A stretch of DNA of 64,000 nucleotides from Salvator merianae. Its lineage: Eukaryota; Chordata; Lepidosauria; Squamata; Teiidae. The notes beneath the pieces were generated by a model, which was not told the origin of the DNA, made no database searches, and saw only the letters and a program-made list of their open reading frames with translations. Shown one piece after another: positions 58,701 to 64,000 of this stretch; position 1 is the first letter of the stretch; every line of letters begins with the position of its first letter. Location: positions 52,339,944 to 52,403,943 of the forward strand of contig QVOM02000126.1 of assembly GCA_003586115.2 (NCBI GenBank). The letters run 5' to 3'. A program made the position numbers and the translations under genes.

Positions 58701-61700
58701 TTTTTAAAAAAAATTCAAGCCAGTTCGTTAAGCCATTTCCTGTCCAAGCACGTTCGATTTTCCTTATGGCCTGTCTTTGGGAAGTCACACCAGTTACCGT
58801 GGGGCCTAAGATGACGATGATCCAGTCCTTGACACTTTCCTCCTGCCACAGCTCCAAAGGTCAGAACAGATGATGGCCCGTGATGTGGTCCCTCCCATGC
58901 CGGGGTGGGTGTGACAAAGTGGGATGGGATGCAACAGGCTTGCTTAACGTTACATGCTGTTCACAGCCCCGTGGCTTAACATATGTGCAATGCAAAACAT
59001 ACTCTCTTCTAACATCAGCATTCATCTGCATGAAACCATAAAACCATAAGCTAGTTCTCAGGCTTGCACCATGATAGGAAAATTAGCAGGCGCGTACTTG
59101 TTCTTTGTGTTATGTGTATAATGGCCCTCAGAGGATAAGTCCTTTTTCACTCTAACCATATTTGTGCATCACTCACATTTATTTTTTGAATTGTCAATGC
59201 TGTTTTCCCTACATATATTTTGAGAAGCGCTTAAGCATTAAACGGCAGTTAAGGACTGACAGCAATAATAAGGTAATAGAGCAGGGAGGGGCAGGGATCC
59301 CTGGGGCATCCATCAAAAAGGACTGTCATACGTTACATGGAAGCTTTGTCCCCATATAGGTCAGCCCATATTGTGGAGACACTACAGTGCTGAAAATTTG
59401 TGCATATGAGTAGCTTTGCAAACTACACAGCTAGATACAGCCAAAATCCCAATGAACACAATGGAACTCACTGCCAAGTGACATGTAAGCTTGCATTTAA
59501 AGCTTCAATCCAATTTGGGTGTATGTCCAAATAAACAGCCTTGTTTTTAAGAAAGCACACCTGGTCTTCAGGCTGCTTATGTCTTTAGAACCAGAATATG
59601 TTAAGATTAAACGGCATCGCTGGCTTCTTTTGCCAATGCAGCTTGTGTTTGATTCAACAACATTTGCGATCTGTGCATCTTTGAAAAGATAAGATCCAAC
59701 TAGGTTCTCCCCAGCTTTGACAACTTTTCTGTTTTACCCCCCCCCCCCCGGTCATGTTAAAAAAAAAAAAAAAAGCACTGAACTTAGAAGAAAGCCCCAT
59801 TCTCCCTCTGCAGTGCTAGGATTTTTTATTTATGGATTTTATTATGGCTTTTATTCAATCGTGTTCTTCCCCATTTTGTCAATGTTTTTAGTTTTTATTC
59901 TGGATTTATCTAGCTTCTACACTGCCCTGGGACCTAAGTGAAGGGCAGTTTAAAATGAGCTGCAAAAAAAAAGATAGATAGATAAACAAATACATTGTTA
60001 AAGTTTTTGAATGATTTCCCAGTGGACTTTCTCATATCAAAACAAATGAAGATAAAATATGGACCCTCTTGCCTTAGCTTTTTCATTATTGTTTTTACAC
60101 CAGCAGATTAGAATCGGGATACACACTGGACCAGTCTTGGCTGGAGTAGTGGGAGAGAAAATGCCCAGGTACTGCTTGTTTGGTGACACTGTCAACACAG
60201 CTTCTCGAATGGAAAGCCACGGTCTCCCAGACAAAATCCACGTCAGCCCAACAGCATTCAAGTAAATAATTAAAAAATCTAGCTCTATTGTTTCAGCTTT
60301 TTCTCAGTGCTGTTCTGTTTTGCAAACGTAGCATAGTGGAGAAAGATGGAAGGATGCTGGATCCTTTTATAAAGTTGCAAGTAGCTCAACCGGCAACTCT
60401 GTTCCGCATTATGTTTGCTGAATTTTGCACTACAGCCTGCTTCGCAGGCTGGGGTGGTTCCACGACACTTCTCCATACTGCAGATTACCAGTATAGGGTT
60501 GGCAGCAGGAAATTGCTGCTGGCAATGGGCTACCAGCATTCGCAACACAAATGCTGGTGGTCCGCACCGTGACAGCAGGCAGGGAAACTTCCAGCTACTG
60601 CCATGATGATTGGGAACGCAGCGCAACTGTGCAGCCACAGCCGTGCCACACCGCTCAGTGTTCGCACCCGGAAGAGGGTGTGAACACTGTGTAGTGGGAG
60701 CAGTCAACTGCTCGCAGTGCAGCATGATTTTGCTACAGCAAGTAGCAATTGGGAGCAGCTGTTTACTCCTGATTGCAAGGGCTTCTGCAAAGTGCAGACG
60801 CACTTTACTAGTGAGCGTGCAGATGCTCACTAGTGTAAAGTGCAAAAAGGCTTGTAGCTTACAGCATGCTTACATAAAATACAAAGTGATTAGAATCACT
60901 CTACTGCCTCTTATTCAATTTATGGCCTCTGTGTGAATCCTTTGATAGCCCAAATCATAAAATCCATGCATAAGATGGAGTTTTGGGCAGGTTTAGAGGA
61001 ACCCCCAAACCATGCAAAACTTGGGGAGGAAGATATGGGGAGATGTCCCCAAAATAACCAAATAAAAAAAGAGTGCATTCAGGGGGCACAGAAGGCTGGC
61101 TGTTGATGGATATTTAAGACTAGCTGGCAAGTGATATTTTAGTGATTCCTGGAAGAGGGCAGTTTGAAAGAATACTGAATAGTAATATGCCCATTCTTTT
61201 GTAGGTTTTACTCCTGTAGATGGGAAAAGACAATGTGGGATCAAAACAGGATCCTGCAATTGCCTCTTGCTGTAAACCACCAGATACAAGGAGCAACTCT
61301 CTGCTTACCTTCACATCTGGCAAGCAGCTTCCACGATCAGCCCGATTGAGGCTACTGGAAGCCAGGCAAGTGCCCATCCACTTCCTATTGTAGTTTATTG
61401 CCCGCTTGGCTGGCTTCCAATAGCTCCAATTGGGGGGGAGTGCAGAAGCTGCTTGTCAGATGTGAAGGTAAGCAGAGAATTACAGGAAACTCCATGTTGT
61501 TGCTGGATATCCTGTAACAGAACTATAACATCCTCTTTGCAAATCACAATGGGCACTATATTGGCAATGCCTGGGGTATGTTTGGCATTCCCAACATAGT
61601 ATCGAGAAGACAGCAGGATATATCTTGCATCTGGAGGCAGCTGAAGCCTCCAAGGCTGCATCCAGATGTCACTTTCTTATTCCACTATATTTGGATATTC

Positions 61701-63900
61701 CAGAATAAATCGTGAATATCTGGAATATCCATGCTTGATTCCAGAATATTCAAATATAGCAGAATCAGAGCCATAGGTGTCAAAGAGAGTAGAATTTGCA
61801 ACTCAAGGCGAACAGTGTGGGTTGCATGGGTTTTGGTGGGAGAAGCAACGTAAGTCATGGGTGTGTAGGTTGATCAGATCGTGACAAGCAGCTGTTTGGG
61901 TACATGAGCGTCTTAGAAGGGAATGAAGTCACTGATCCTGCATTTATTGTGTTTCTTTAACCACCCAGGGCATTACCTCACCAAGAGTTTGAAATGGTAG
62001 AAAGAGGAGAAATAGAGGTCAAAGGGAAAGGGAAAATGACGACATATTTTCTGCAACAGAACCTCCGTGCTACGGAGAGTGAATTAATGGGGCGAGCAGA
62101 AGGCACTTTTGGTAACACTGGGAGTAACGGTATGTGTCCATGTCTACAGAGACATTCCTAGAGTTATTTTTCACCAAGTGATGATCTTTCCCCTGCATCC
62201 TTTAAAAACTTCGCTTTTATTCGTGTTCTGGATAAATTTTGTAATATTGAGAGCACCCTTCTGGAGGGACTCTTATGAAAACACTGCATTCCTTGGTATT
62301 TTATTTATTTTTCAATGTGTAAAAGTATTATTCTTTATTTTTAAATGCACACCATCAAACTTTCAAGGCCATTTTAGGGATCGGAAATAAACTGTGAAAG
62401 CTCATGTCATATTACATATTTCATCTTTGAAAGTGCACAGGATTCTTGTTTTCCTGTTTTCCTGTTTTCCTGGGTCTGATGATTCTGTCGTGTTTGAGCT
62501 GGCTGGATATAACTGTACTTATTTATTTATTGTATTGTATTGTATTTTGGTATGCTTTGTTTAAATATGTTTTATGCCACTGATTGTTTATTCACTGCCC
62601 TGAAACCTTGGTGATAAGGCAATATATACATTGTAATGAACTAAACTAAACTAAATTACAGATTTAATTTATTTTGAAGGATTGCTGACATTTCAGAGAG
62701 TCAAACTTTTAATGAAAAGTATAACAATTCCACCTGAGCACAATGCTCATGTTATTTCCAAAGAAATGCTTCATAGGGAGAAAACCCAAAGACTTGTGTT
62801 TGCTTTGAAATCCAAACCTTTCAGCCCAAATGTCCACTAACCTGCACCCCAATGCTTTCTCCGCCAGCCATGCCTGCTTACCAGGAACTGTCATCACAAC
62901 CACAACATTTTCTTTTTCCTTTCTGCACTGAACCTTATTCCAAAGTATATCCCAGAATAGGGGTCTGCAATCTGCATGCCTAGTGCAGTCTACAGCAGCC
63001 GTTGCCTCGAGCTGATGAAGCAGGCTTAGGCCTGTTCTGCACTTACCTGACATTAATATGTATTAGCGAGTCTGCAATAGCCCAGCACACTGATCTGGAT
63101 TGCAGGAAGACGTGGGCTGGATCGGCGCCATCTGCACTGAGTGCTGATCCAGGTCAGCCCATGCACACCTCACGCCTGCAAGGGATGGAACAAAGGTTCC
63201 TAGCCTTGGGGCTTCTGGGGGGTTCTTTTCAGCACGCCTCCTGTGTTCCAGATCAGGGCCACACTGGTCTCTTGGTAGACCCAATTAAACTGGTCTACAA
63301 GTGATCCAGATTAAGGCTTGCCTTAATCCAGGCCATGGTCTGTCTATTGCAGACATGAGCAGACCAGTGGGGAGTGTGGCCTCATAGATCAACATTAACT
63401 CTTTATGCAGCTCTATGAGACCTAGAAATGAACTACACGGACCCTTAATCCATATTAAGGGTCTGTGCGAAAAGGCTGCTAGTCTAGTCTACAAAAGCTC
63501 AAGCTACCAACATCTTTCTCTCTGTTCTCTAAGGTGCTACTAATCTCCTCTTGCTTACTGATCCAGACTGATCTTAGTTAACAACATATATTTCAGTTGG
63601 AATTTCGATGCTGATTTATCCTTTTCCAGTTTCTTCTTCAGTTCTGAGAAGTAATGAAAAATTGCCAGGTGTTCAAGGATCAGTTTCTTTCAAAATATTT
63701 GATTGTTTTGGACCTTTTTAATTCTTTTTTGTTGTTTTTGTTTGCTTTTTGAGACAGGAGCTCCGAAAATTGAACATGACAAGAATGTTGTAATGATGAA
63801 GTATCCTGAAGAGCTGCATTTGAGCACAAGTTCAGAACACAGAGAAGGTGCCAAAGGTTTGTTTCATCAATCATTCATCAGTTCACGAAAAGTGCACTGA
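31483..63900 (+). CDS. GUCY1B2: GUCY1B2, soluble guanylate cyclase beta-2 subunit, apparently intact spliced CDS
   Basis: Fifteen exons with GT-AG introns join in one frame: 31483-31485 (inferred ATG), 32940-33013, 36251-36345, 38771-38931, 40759-40855, 42616-42812, 45121-45226, 46384-46487, 46773-46989, 52666-52986, 55088-55236, 57288-57434, 60107-60261, 61969-62129, 63758-63900. The total is 2130 nt, 709 residues; the rat protein is about 680 from memory. Product: cytosolic haem enzyme converting GTP to cGMP on NO binding. H-NOX domain about 1-190 with proximal haem ligand His103 (LDALH) and the Y-x-S-x-R motif at Tyr131, Ser133, Arg135; PAS-like/HNOBA region about 245-370; coiled coil about 385-440; class III cyclase domain about 459-645. 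Metal-binding Asp470 (FSD) and Asp514 (GDAY), guanine-binding Glu510 and Cys580, and Asn587 and Arg591 are all present. Human GUCY1B2 is a pseudogene. The C-terminus lacks the CaaX box reported for rat. Confidence 0.93.
32291..32368 (+). repeat. (CTTT)n microsatellite, about 19 units
   Basis: An almost pure tetranucleotide run, about 570 bp before GUCY1B2 exon 2 in intron 1. It produces Lys-Glu-Arg repeat open frames on the minus strand that are artefacts. Confidence 0.97.
32940..33013 (+). CDS. GUCY1B2: GUCY1B2 exon 2 (start of H-NOX)
   Basis: Acceptor GTTTCTCTTTAG, donor CTCAG|GTAGGT. It encodes [19 protein letters not shown], nearly identical to the mammalian beta-2 N-terminus I recall. 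Ends with two bases of a split codon. Confidence 0.93.
33670..33850 (+). repeat. CCACTG-rich low-complexity stretch
   Basis: Imperfect runs of GCCACTGCCACC and TGCTGCTGC. They open four overlapping frames on both strands, which is the mark of repeat composition rather than coding. Intron 2 of GUCY1B2. Confidence 0.7.
34520..34765 (+). mobile_element. LINE-like 3' tail ending in (TAAAC)n
   Basis: A T-rich noncoding stretch ending GCAGTTATGCAGTCTAAAAA, then about ten TAAAC units (34714-34765). A shorter version of the same terminus occurs near 62635, consistent with a non-LTR element whose 3' end is a TAAAC repeat. Confidence 0.55.
34867..35008. mobile_element. short palindromic MITE, GGCTGCATCCAGAC family
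   Basis: GGCTGCATCCAGACATCAC at the left is inverted as GTGATGCCTGGATGCAGCTG at the right, and TTGGATATTCCAGATTAAAG pairs with TTTATTCCAGAATATCCCC. GUCY1B2 intron 2. Confidence 0.75.
36251..36345 (+). CDS. GUCY1B2: GUCY1B2 exon 3 (H-NOX)
   Basis: Acceptor ATCTTTACAG, donor TTAG|GTACTG. Encodes [20 protein letters not shown], which aligns with the beta-2 VYDD region. Confidence 0.92.
36543..36950 (-). mobile_element. dispersed DNA-transposon-like repeat, copy 2 of 3
   Basis: Reverse orientation of the 3511 family: TGGTAACCCCACCATAGCTA, GTAGCCTATTTTGGGAAAAC and the end GGCTGGCATCTGGAGCCAGC are legible. GUCY1B2 intron 3. Confidence 0.7.
37955..38150. mobile_element. partial copy of the 16800 MITE
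   Basis: Shares CTCAGTGTTATTAAACCCC, the TTCCTATTCCCAGGCTTC block and AATTCACCCAGAGGGCACC with 17070-17253. GUCY1B2 intron 3. Confidence 0.65.
38771..38931 (+). CDS. GUCY1B2: GUCY1B2 exon 4 (haem-binding helix)
   Basis: Acceptor TTTTTCCTTTAG, donor CAG|GTACTA. Encodes [20 protein letters not shown] and then NLDALHSYL; His103 in the latter is the counterpart of the beta-1 proximal haem ligand His105. Confidence 0.96.
39105..39285 (-). repeat. left arm of an inverted repeat pair in GUCY1B2 intron 4
   Basis: The segment with TGTTCACCAGGAGTCAAGAC, TACAGTTGAGAATAACAAAC and GAATTCTACTGGACAACACT is the diverged reverse complement of 40066-40245. Confidence 0.8.
39957..40070. mobile_element. truncated MITE (family of 57552)
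   Basis: TACCTAAGTTTTAATCCACC and the GAAGAGAACACATCAGCAAA and CAGTTTTCCTTCCCCATTAT blocks match the left half of that family. The right half is missing and replaced by the inverted-repeat arm. Confidence 0.6.
40066..40245 (+). repeat. right arm of the inverted repeat pair
   Basis: Carries AGTGTTGTCCAGTAGAATTC, GTTAGTTATTCTCAATTTTA and GTCTTGATTCCTGGTGAACA, the inverse of blocks at 39105-39285, about 780 bp away. It is joined directly to a truncated MITE at 39957-40070. Confidence 0.8.
40759..40855 (+). CDS. GUCY1B2: GUCY1B2 exon 5 (YxSxR motif)
   Basis: Acceptor CTACTTAG after a T-run, donor CCCAG|GTATGC. Encodes MNAPSFRVE and [16 protein letters not shown]; Tyr131, Ser133 and Arg135 form the motif that binds the haem propionates. 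Confidence 0.95.
40876..41085 (+). mobile_element. CR1-type LINE 3' fragment
   Basis: GAGGTGGTGACAGCAACCAG, the TAGAATGGATGCCTAGGTAC block and GAGAGCAGGTAAAGGTTTTG match 7600-7775. It begins only about 20 bp after GUCY1B2 exon 5. Confidence 0.82.
41413..41640. mobile_element. hAT-like MITE with 8-bp TSD (228 bp)
   Basis: Begins CAGTGGCATAAGAAGC and ends CTTGTAGCTATGCTGCTG, degenerate forms of the common hAT terminus CAGTGGCGTAxCTA. Inner inverted blocks are GTCGCCCCGGG and CCCCGGGCGAC. Flanked by perfect 8-bp repeats GTACAGGG (41405-41412 and 41641-41648). Intron 5 of GUCY1B2. Confidence 0.92.
41816..41857 (+). repeat. (GTGTG)n / GGTGT pentanucleotide repeat
   Basis: About eight GGTGT units within a G-rich stretch (41640-42100) of GUCY1B2 intron 5. 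The antisense frames here are low-complexity artefacts. Confidence 0.93.
42616..42812 (+). CDS. GUCY1B2: GUCY1B2 exon 6 (end of H-NOX and linker)
   Basis: Acceptor TTTATGTAG, donor AAAGAG|GTGAAC, ending in phase 0. Encodes [17 protein letters not shown] and [15 protein letters not shown], followed by a Lys/Glu/Asp-rich linker that is not conserved with rat. Confidence 0.93.
44648..45012. mobile_element. MITE with CTTTACC flanking repeats (365 bp)
   Basis: Starts AAGGTGCCTTCAGATGC and ends CATCTGGAGGCACC. The 7-bp repeats CTTTACC (44641-44647 and 45013-45019) look like a target-site duplication. Same terminal type as the copy at 5261. It ends about 100 bp before GUCY1B2 exon 7. Confidence 0.75.
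45121..45226 (+). CDS. GUCY1B2: GUCY1B2 exon 7 (variable linker)
   Basis: Acceptor ATATTTTCCTTAG, donor ATTG|GTAAGT, phases 0 and 1. The 35 residues include ALLFNRKEF and are only weakly like rat, but phase and position fit between exons 6 and 8. Rat has more residues here, so an undetected small exon in 42813-45120 is possible. Confidence 0.8.
45423..45857 (+). mobile_element. MITE of the GGCTGCATCCAGAC family
   Basis: Starts GGGCTGCATCCAGACACAG and ends AAGTGAGGTCTGAAGGTGGCC. About 435 bp, the opposite orientation of the copy at 1268. GUCY1B2 intron 7. Confidence 0.75.
46384..46487 (+). CDS. GUCY1B2: GUCY1B2 exon 8 (start of PAS-like/HNOBA region)
   Basis: Acceptor TTTTGTTTCACAG, donor GAAACA|GTAAGC. 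Encodes [12 protein letters not shown] and [10 protein letters not shown], highly characteristic of sGC beta subunits. Confidence 0.94.
46773..46989 (+). CDS. GUCY1B2: GUCY1B2 exon 9 (PAS-like/HNOBA region)
   Basis: Acceptor AAATTATTCTCAG, donor CTCAGAG|GTATCA. Encodes [24 protein letters not shown] and [14 protein letters not shown]. Intron 9 follows and holds the L1 insertion. Confidence 0.95.
47053..47141. mobile_element. short palindromic MITE, GGCTGCATCCAGAC family
   Basis: ATCCAGACATCACTTACTTA is inverted as TAAGTAAGCAATATCTGGAT, with a stem of about 35 bp. It lies just after GUCY1B2 exon 9. Confidence 0.75.
47221..47728 (+). mobile_element. dispersed DNA-transposon-like repeat, copy 3 of 3
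   Basis: Starts ACCAGCTCCAGACGCAAGCC. It contains two tandem versions of a block with GGTATTTxGCTGGTGCAAAA and CACATGCACAGTGGGC, which makes it longer than the other copies. GUCY1B2 intron 9. Confidence 0.7.
48172..48186 (+). repeat. left target-site duplication of the L1
   Basis: TTCAGATTCTAAACT, identical to 51821-51835 and abutting the A-rich 3' end of the antisense L1. The length is typical for target-primed reverse transcription. Confidence 0.93.
48187..51820 (-). mobile_element. 5'-truncated L1-clade LINE, antisense in GUCY1B2 intron 9
   Basis: Reading the minus strand from 51820 gives an apurinic-type endonuclease fragment ([12 protein letters not shown], then [11 protein letters not shown]), then reverse transcriptase blocks ([47 protein letters not shown]), then the ORF2 C-terminal region. 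The order is that of L1 ORF2; ORF1 and the 5' end are missing. Frames are broken at several points (open segments 51803-51414, 51174-50923, 50950-50207, 50174-49641), so the copy is dead. The 3' end at 48187 is A-rich on the minus strand. Perfect 15-bp direct repeats flank it. It lies antisense to GUCY1B2, within the intron. Confidence 0.92.
48830..49020. repeat. long imperfect palindrome nested in the L1
   Basis: GACTTTAGTAGCGAG (48903-48917) is perfectly inverted at 48934-48948. Outside it, GGGGAAACTTTTCAAA is mirrored by TTTTGAAAAGTTTCCTC, and GCCAGCG by TGCTGGC. This looks like a foldback MITE that landed in the L1 3' region. Outer ends are approximate. Confidence 0.6.
51821..51835 (+). 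repeat. right target-site duplication of the L1
   Basis: Second copy of TTCAGATTCTAAACT; it marks the truncated 5' end of the L1. No mismatch between the copies. Confidence 0.93.
52603..52652 (+). repeat. (TTCC)n microsatellite forming the pyrimidine tract of GUCY1B2 exon 10
   Basis: About 12 TTCC units end 13 bp before the acceptor AG at 52665. There is no other pyrimidine tract close to this acceptor. Confidence 0.95.
52666..52986 (+). CDS. GUCY1B2: GUCY1B2 exon 10 (end of HNOBA, coiled coil)
   Basis: The largest exon, 321 nt; acceptor TTGCAAAAG, donor GCAG|GTACCC. Encodes [23 protein letters not shown], a charged helix rich in Glu/Lys/Leu, and [20 protein letters not shown]. The acceptor's pyrimidine tract is a (TTCC)n microsatellite. 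Confidence 0.95.
53236..53655. mobile_element. probable hAT-like nonautonomous element
   Basis: Left end AAGACTGTTTCTACATGG and right end CCCTGCAGAAAGGGCCC resemble worn hAT termini. The inner GGGCCATGTAGCCCG is a small palindrome. GUCY1B2 intron 10. Confidence 0.45.
55088..55236 (+). CDS. GUCY1B2: GUCY1B2 exon 11 (start of cyclase domain)
   Basis: Acceptor TTTTTTTAACCCTAG, donor TATAAA|GTAAGC. Encodes [15 protein letters not shown] with metal-binding Asp470, then [20 protein letters not shown]. Confidence 0.96.
57288..57434 (+). CDS. GUCY1B2: GUCY1B2 exon 12 (cyclase domain)
   Basis: Acceptor CTATTGCCTTACAG, donor ATTCAG|GTAATG, phase 0 at both ends. Encodes [17 protein letters not shown] with guanine-binding Glu510 and metal-binding Asp514. 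The donor lies in a 12-bp tandem repeat. Confidence 0.96.
57552..57962. mobile_element. older MITE hosting the nested hAT-like MITE
   Basis: Outer ends are an inverted pair, TTTTAATCCAGCTTCAGTCC at the left and GGACTGAAGCTGGATTAAAA at the right. Without the nested element the body matches the copy at 21462-21634. Further copies or fragments are at 8700-8880 and 39957-40070. It lies in GUCY1B2 intron 12. Confidence 0.8.
57636..57823. mobile_element. hAT-like MITE with 8-bp TSD (188 bp), nested in another MITE
   Basis: Begins CAGCGGCAGTCCGTGCCTTT and ends AAAGGCACGCACCGCCACTG. Flanked by perfect 8-bp repeats CTTTCAGC (57628-57635 and 57824-57831). Removing it restores a continuous older MITE. 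The middle is a palindrome built on GACCTGCTGCGTCACTACGG, whose inverse lies about 40 bp away. Confidence 0.93.
59740..59995 (+). repeat. C-run, A-run and LINE-like tail with GATA units
   Basis: About ten C at 59741 and about seventeen A at 59757. At 59840-59995 a T-rich LINE-like tail (ACTGCCCTGGGACCTAAGTG) ends in A9 and GATAGATAGATAAA. It lies about 110 bp before GUCY1B2 exon 13. Confidence 0.5.
60107..60261 (+). CDS. GUCY1B2: GUCY1B2 exon 13 (cyclase domain)
   Basis: Encodes [16 protein letters not shown], then [19 protein letters not shown] with Cys580, Asn587 and Arg591. The donor is TTCAA|GTAAAT. The acceptor is CAGCAG, so use of the first AG would add one Gln. Confidence 0.95.
60427..60853. 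mobile_element. hAT-like nonautonomous element, related to 24208
   Basis: Contains GGGCTACCAGCATTCGCAAC, GAAGAGGGTGTGAACACTGT, an inner hairpin CACTTTACTAGTGAGCG / GCTCACTAGTGTAAAGTG, and ends AAGTGCAAAAAGGC. A long antisense open frame here is a by-product. GUCY1B2 intron 13. Confidence 0.55.
61303..61478. repeat. long hairpin-forming inverted repeat
   Basis: CTCTGCTTACCTTCACATCT at the left is inverted as AGATGTGAAGGTAAGCAGAG at the right. The stem continues with CTACTGGAAGCCAGGCAAG against CTTGGCTGGCTTCCAATAG around a short loop. The fold is about 175 nt. GUCY1B2 intron 13; probably a MITE. Confidence 0.8.
61652..61780. mobile_element. short palindromic MITE, GGCTGCATCCAGAC family
   Basis: Starts GGCTGCATCCAGATGTCAC. 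TTTGGATATTCCAGAATAAA is inverted as TTGATTCCAGAATATTCAAA. The right end is degenerate. GUCY1B2 intron 13. Confidence 0.65.
61969..62129 (+). CDS. GUCY1B2: GUCY1B2 exon 14 (end of cyclase domain)
   Basis: Acceptor AACCACCCAG, donor AACG|GTATGT. Encodes [20 protein letters not shown], the conserved end of the cyclase domain, then a non-conserved tail. Confidence 0.93.
62515..62660 (+). mobile_element. LINE-like 3' tail ending in TAAAC repeats
   Basis: TTATTTATTGTATTGTATTG, CACTGCCCTGAAACCTTGG, AAGGCAATATATACATTG, then three TAAAC-like units. GUCY1B2 intron 14. Confidence 0.5.
63030..63476. mobile_element. probable hAT-like nonautonomous element
   Basis: Left end AGGCCTGTTCTGCACTTACC and right end GGGTCTGTGCGAAAAGGCT are approximate inverse copies. 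It contains ATCTGGATTGCAGGAAGACG and other short palindromic blocks. GUCY1B2 intron 14. Confidence 0.45.
63758..63900 (+). CDS. GUCY1B2: GUCY1B2 terminal coding exon (15)
   Basis: Acceptor TTTTTGAGACAG; 46 residues after the split codon, ending SSRKVH and TGA at 63898. The tail is not recognisably conserved. A cryptic donor (GCCAAAG|GTTTGT, GT at 63857) could instead splice to an exon beyond the window. No AATAAA is seen in the remaining 100 bp. Confidence 0.75.
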
Positions 63901-63945
63901 TAACAATGGAATGTGCATTGGTTTCCATCCTCAAGTTTCCCTCCT

Positions 63946-64000
63946 CATTTAAGAACTTATAAGAACATGAGCCCTGCTGGATCAAGGCCACAGCCCATCT
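63946..64000 (-). mobile_element. CR1-type LINE 3' end, cut by the window edge
   Basis: AAGAACATGAGCCCTGCTGG and CACAGCCCATCT are the reverse complement of the 3' end seen at 7850-7895. Continues beyond 64000. Confidence 0.78.

Noticed and set aside
60285..60845. 186-codon minus-strand open frame
   Set aside because: Lies across a hAT-like repeat and GUCY1B2 intron 13 and resembles no protein I know.

Overview
The window is vertebrate nuclear DNA, most probably from a squamate reptile (lizard or snake). The evidence is spliced genes with GT-AG introns, a single CpG island, CR1-type LINE 3' ends, an antisense L1-clade LINE, a tRNA-derived SINE with an (ATT)n tail, and many hAT-like MITEs. I cannot name the species from sequence alone.

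Three protein-coding genes can be read. (1) FAM124A, minus strand, 451-9342: the first three coding exons are present (exon 1 inside the CpG island, a 32-nt exon 2, a 731-nt exon 3), and the rest lies off the left edge. (2) A C13orf42-like gene, plus strand, 14863-22809: three coding exons give a complete 270-residue protein of unknown function. (3) GUCY1B2, plus strand, about 31483-63900: the beta-2 subunit of NO-sensitive soluble guanylate cyclase. Fourteen exons are read directly and a fifteenth, ATG-only first exon is inferred; together they give an uninterrupted frame of about 709 codons. The order and orientation (FAM124A divergent from C13orf42 and GUCY1B2) match, as I recall it, human 13q14.3, where GUCY1B2 is a pseudogene. 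Here the gene looks intact.

Layout: 1-9342 FAM124A and its introns; about 8935-9840 CpG island promoter; 9850-14784 intergenic with MITEs and a LINE 3' end; 14785-22809 C13orf42-like; 22810-31000 intergenic with MITEs, a 15-16 bp minisatellite next to a short telomere-like run, and a LINE reverse transcriptase relic; 31000-64000 GUCY1B2. GUCY1B2 intron 9 carries a 3.6-kb antisense L1 with a perfect 15-bp target-site duplication. Introns 5 and 12 carry hAT-like MITEs with perfect 8-bp duplications, one of them nested inside an older MITE.

The three genes have no known shared pathway; their proximity is old synteny. I found no CRISPR array, operon, virus or novel multi-gene system. The points most worth following are the intact beta-2 cyclase with a full set of catalytic residues, the unstudied C13orf42-like protein, and several splice-site peculiarities in GUCY1B2. 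Exon boundaries were placed by eye from reading frame, splice consensus and remembered family sequences; no alignment was run.
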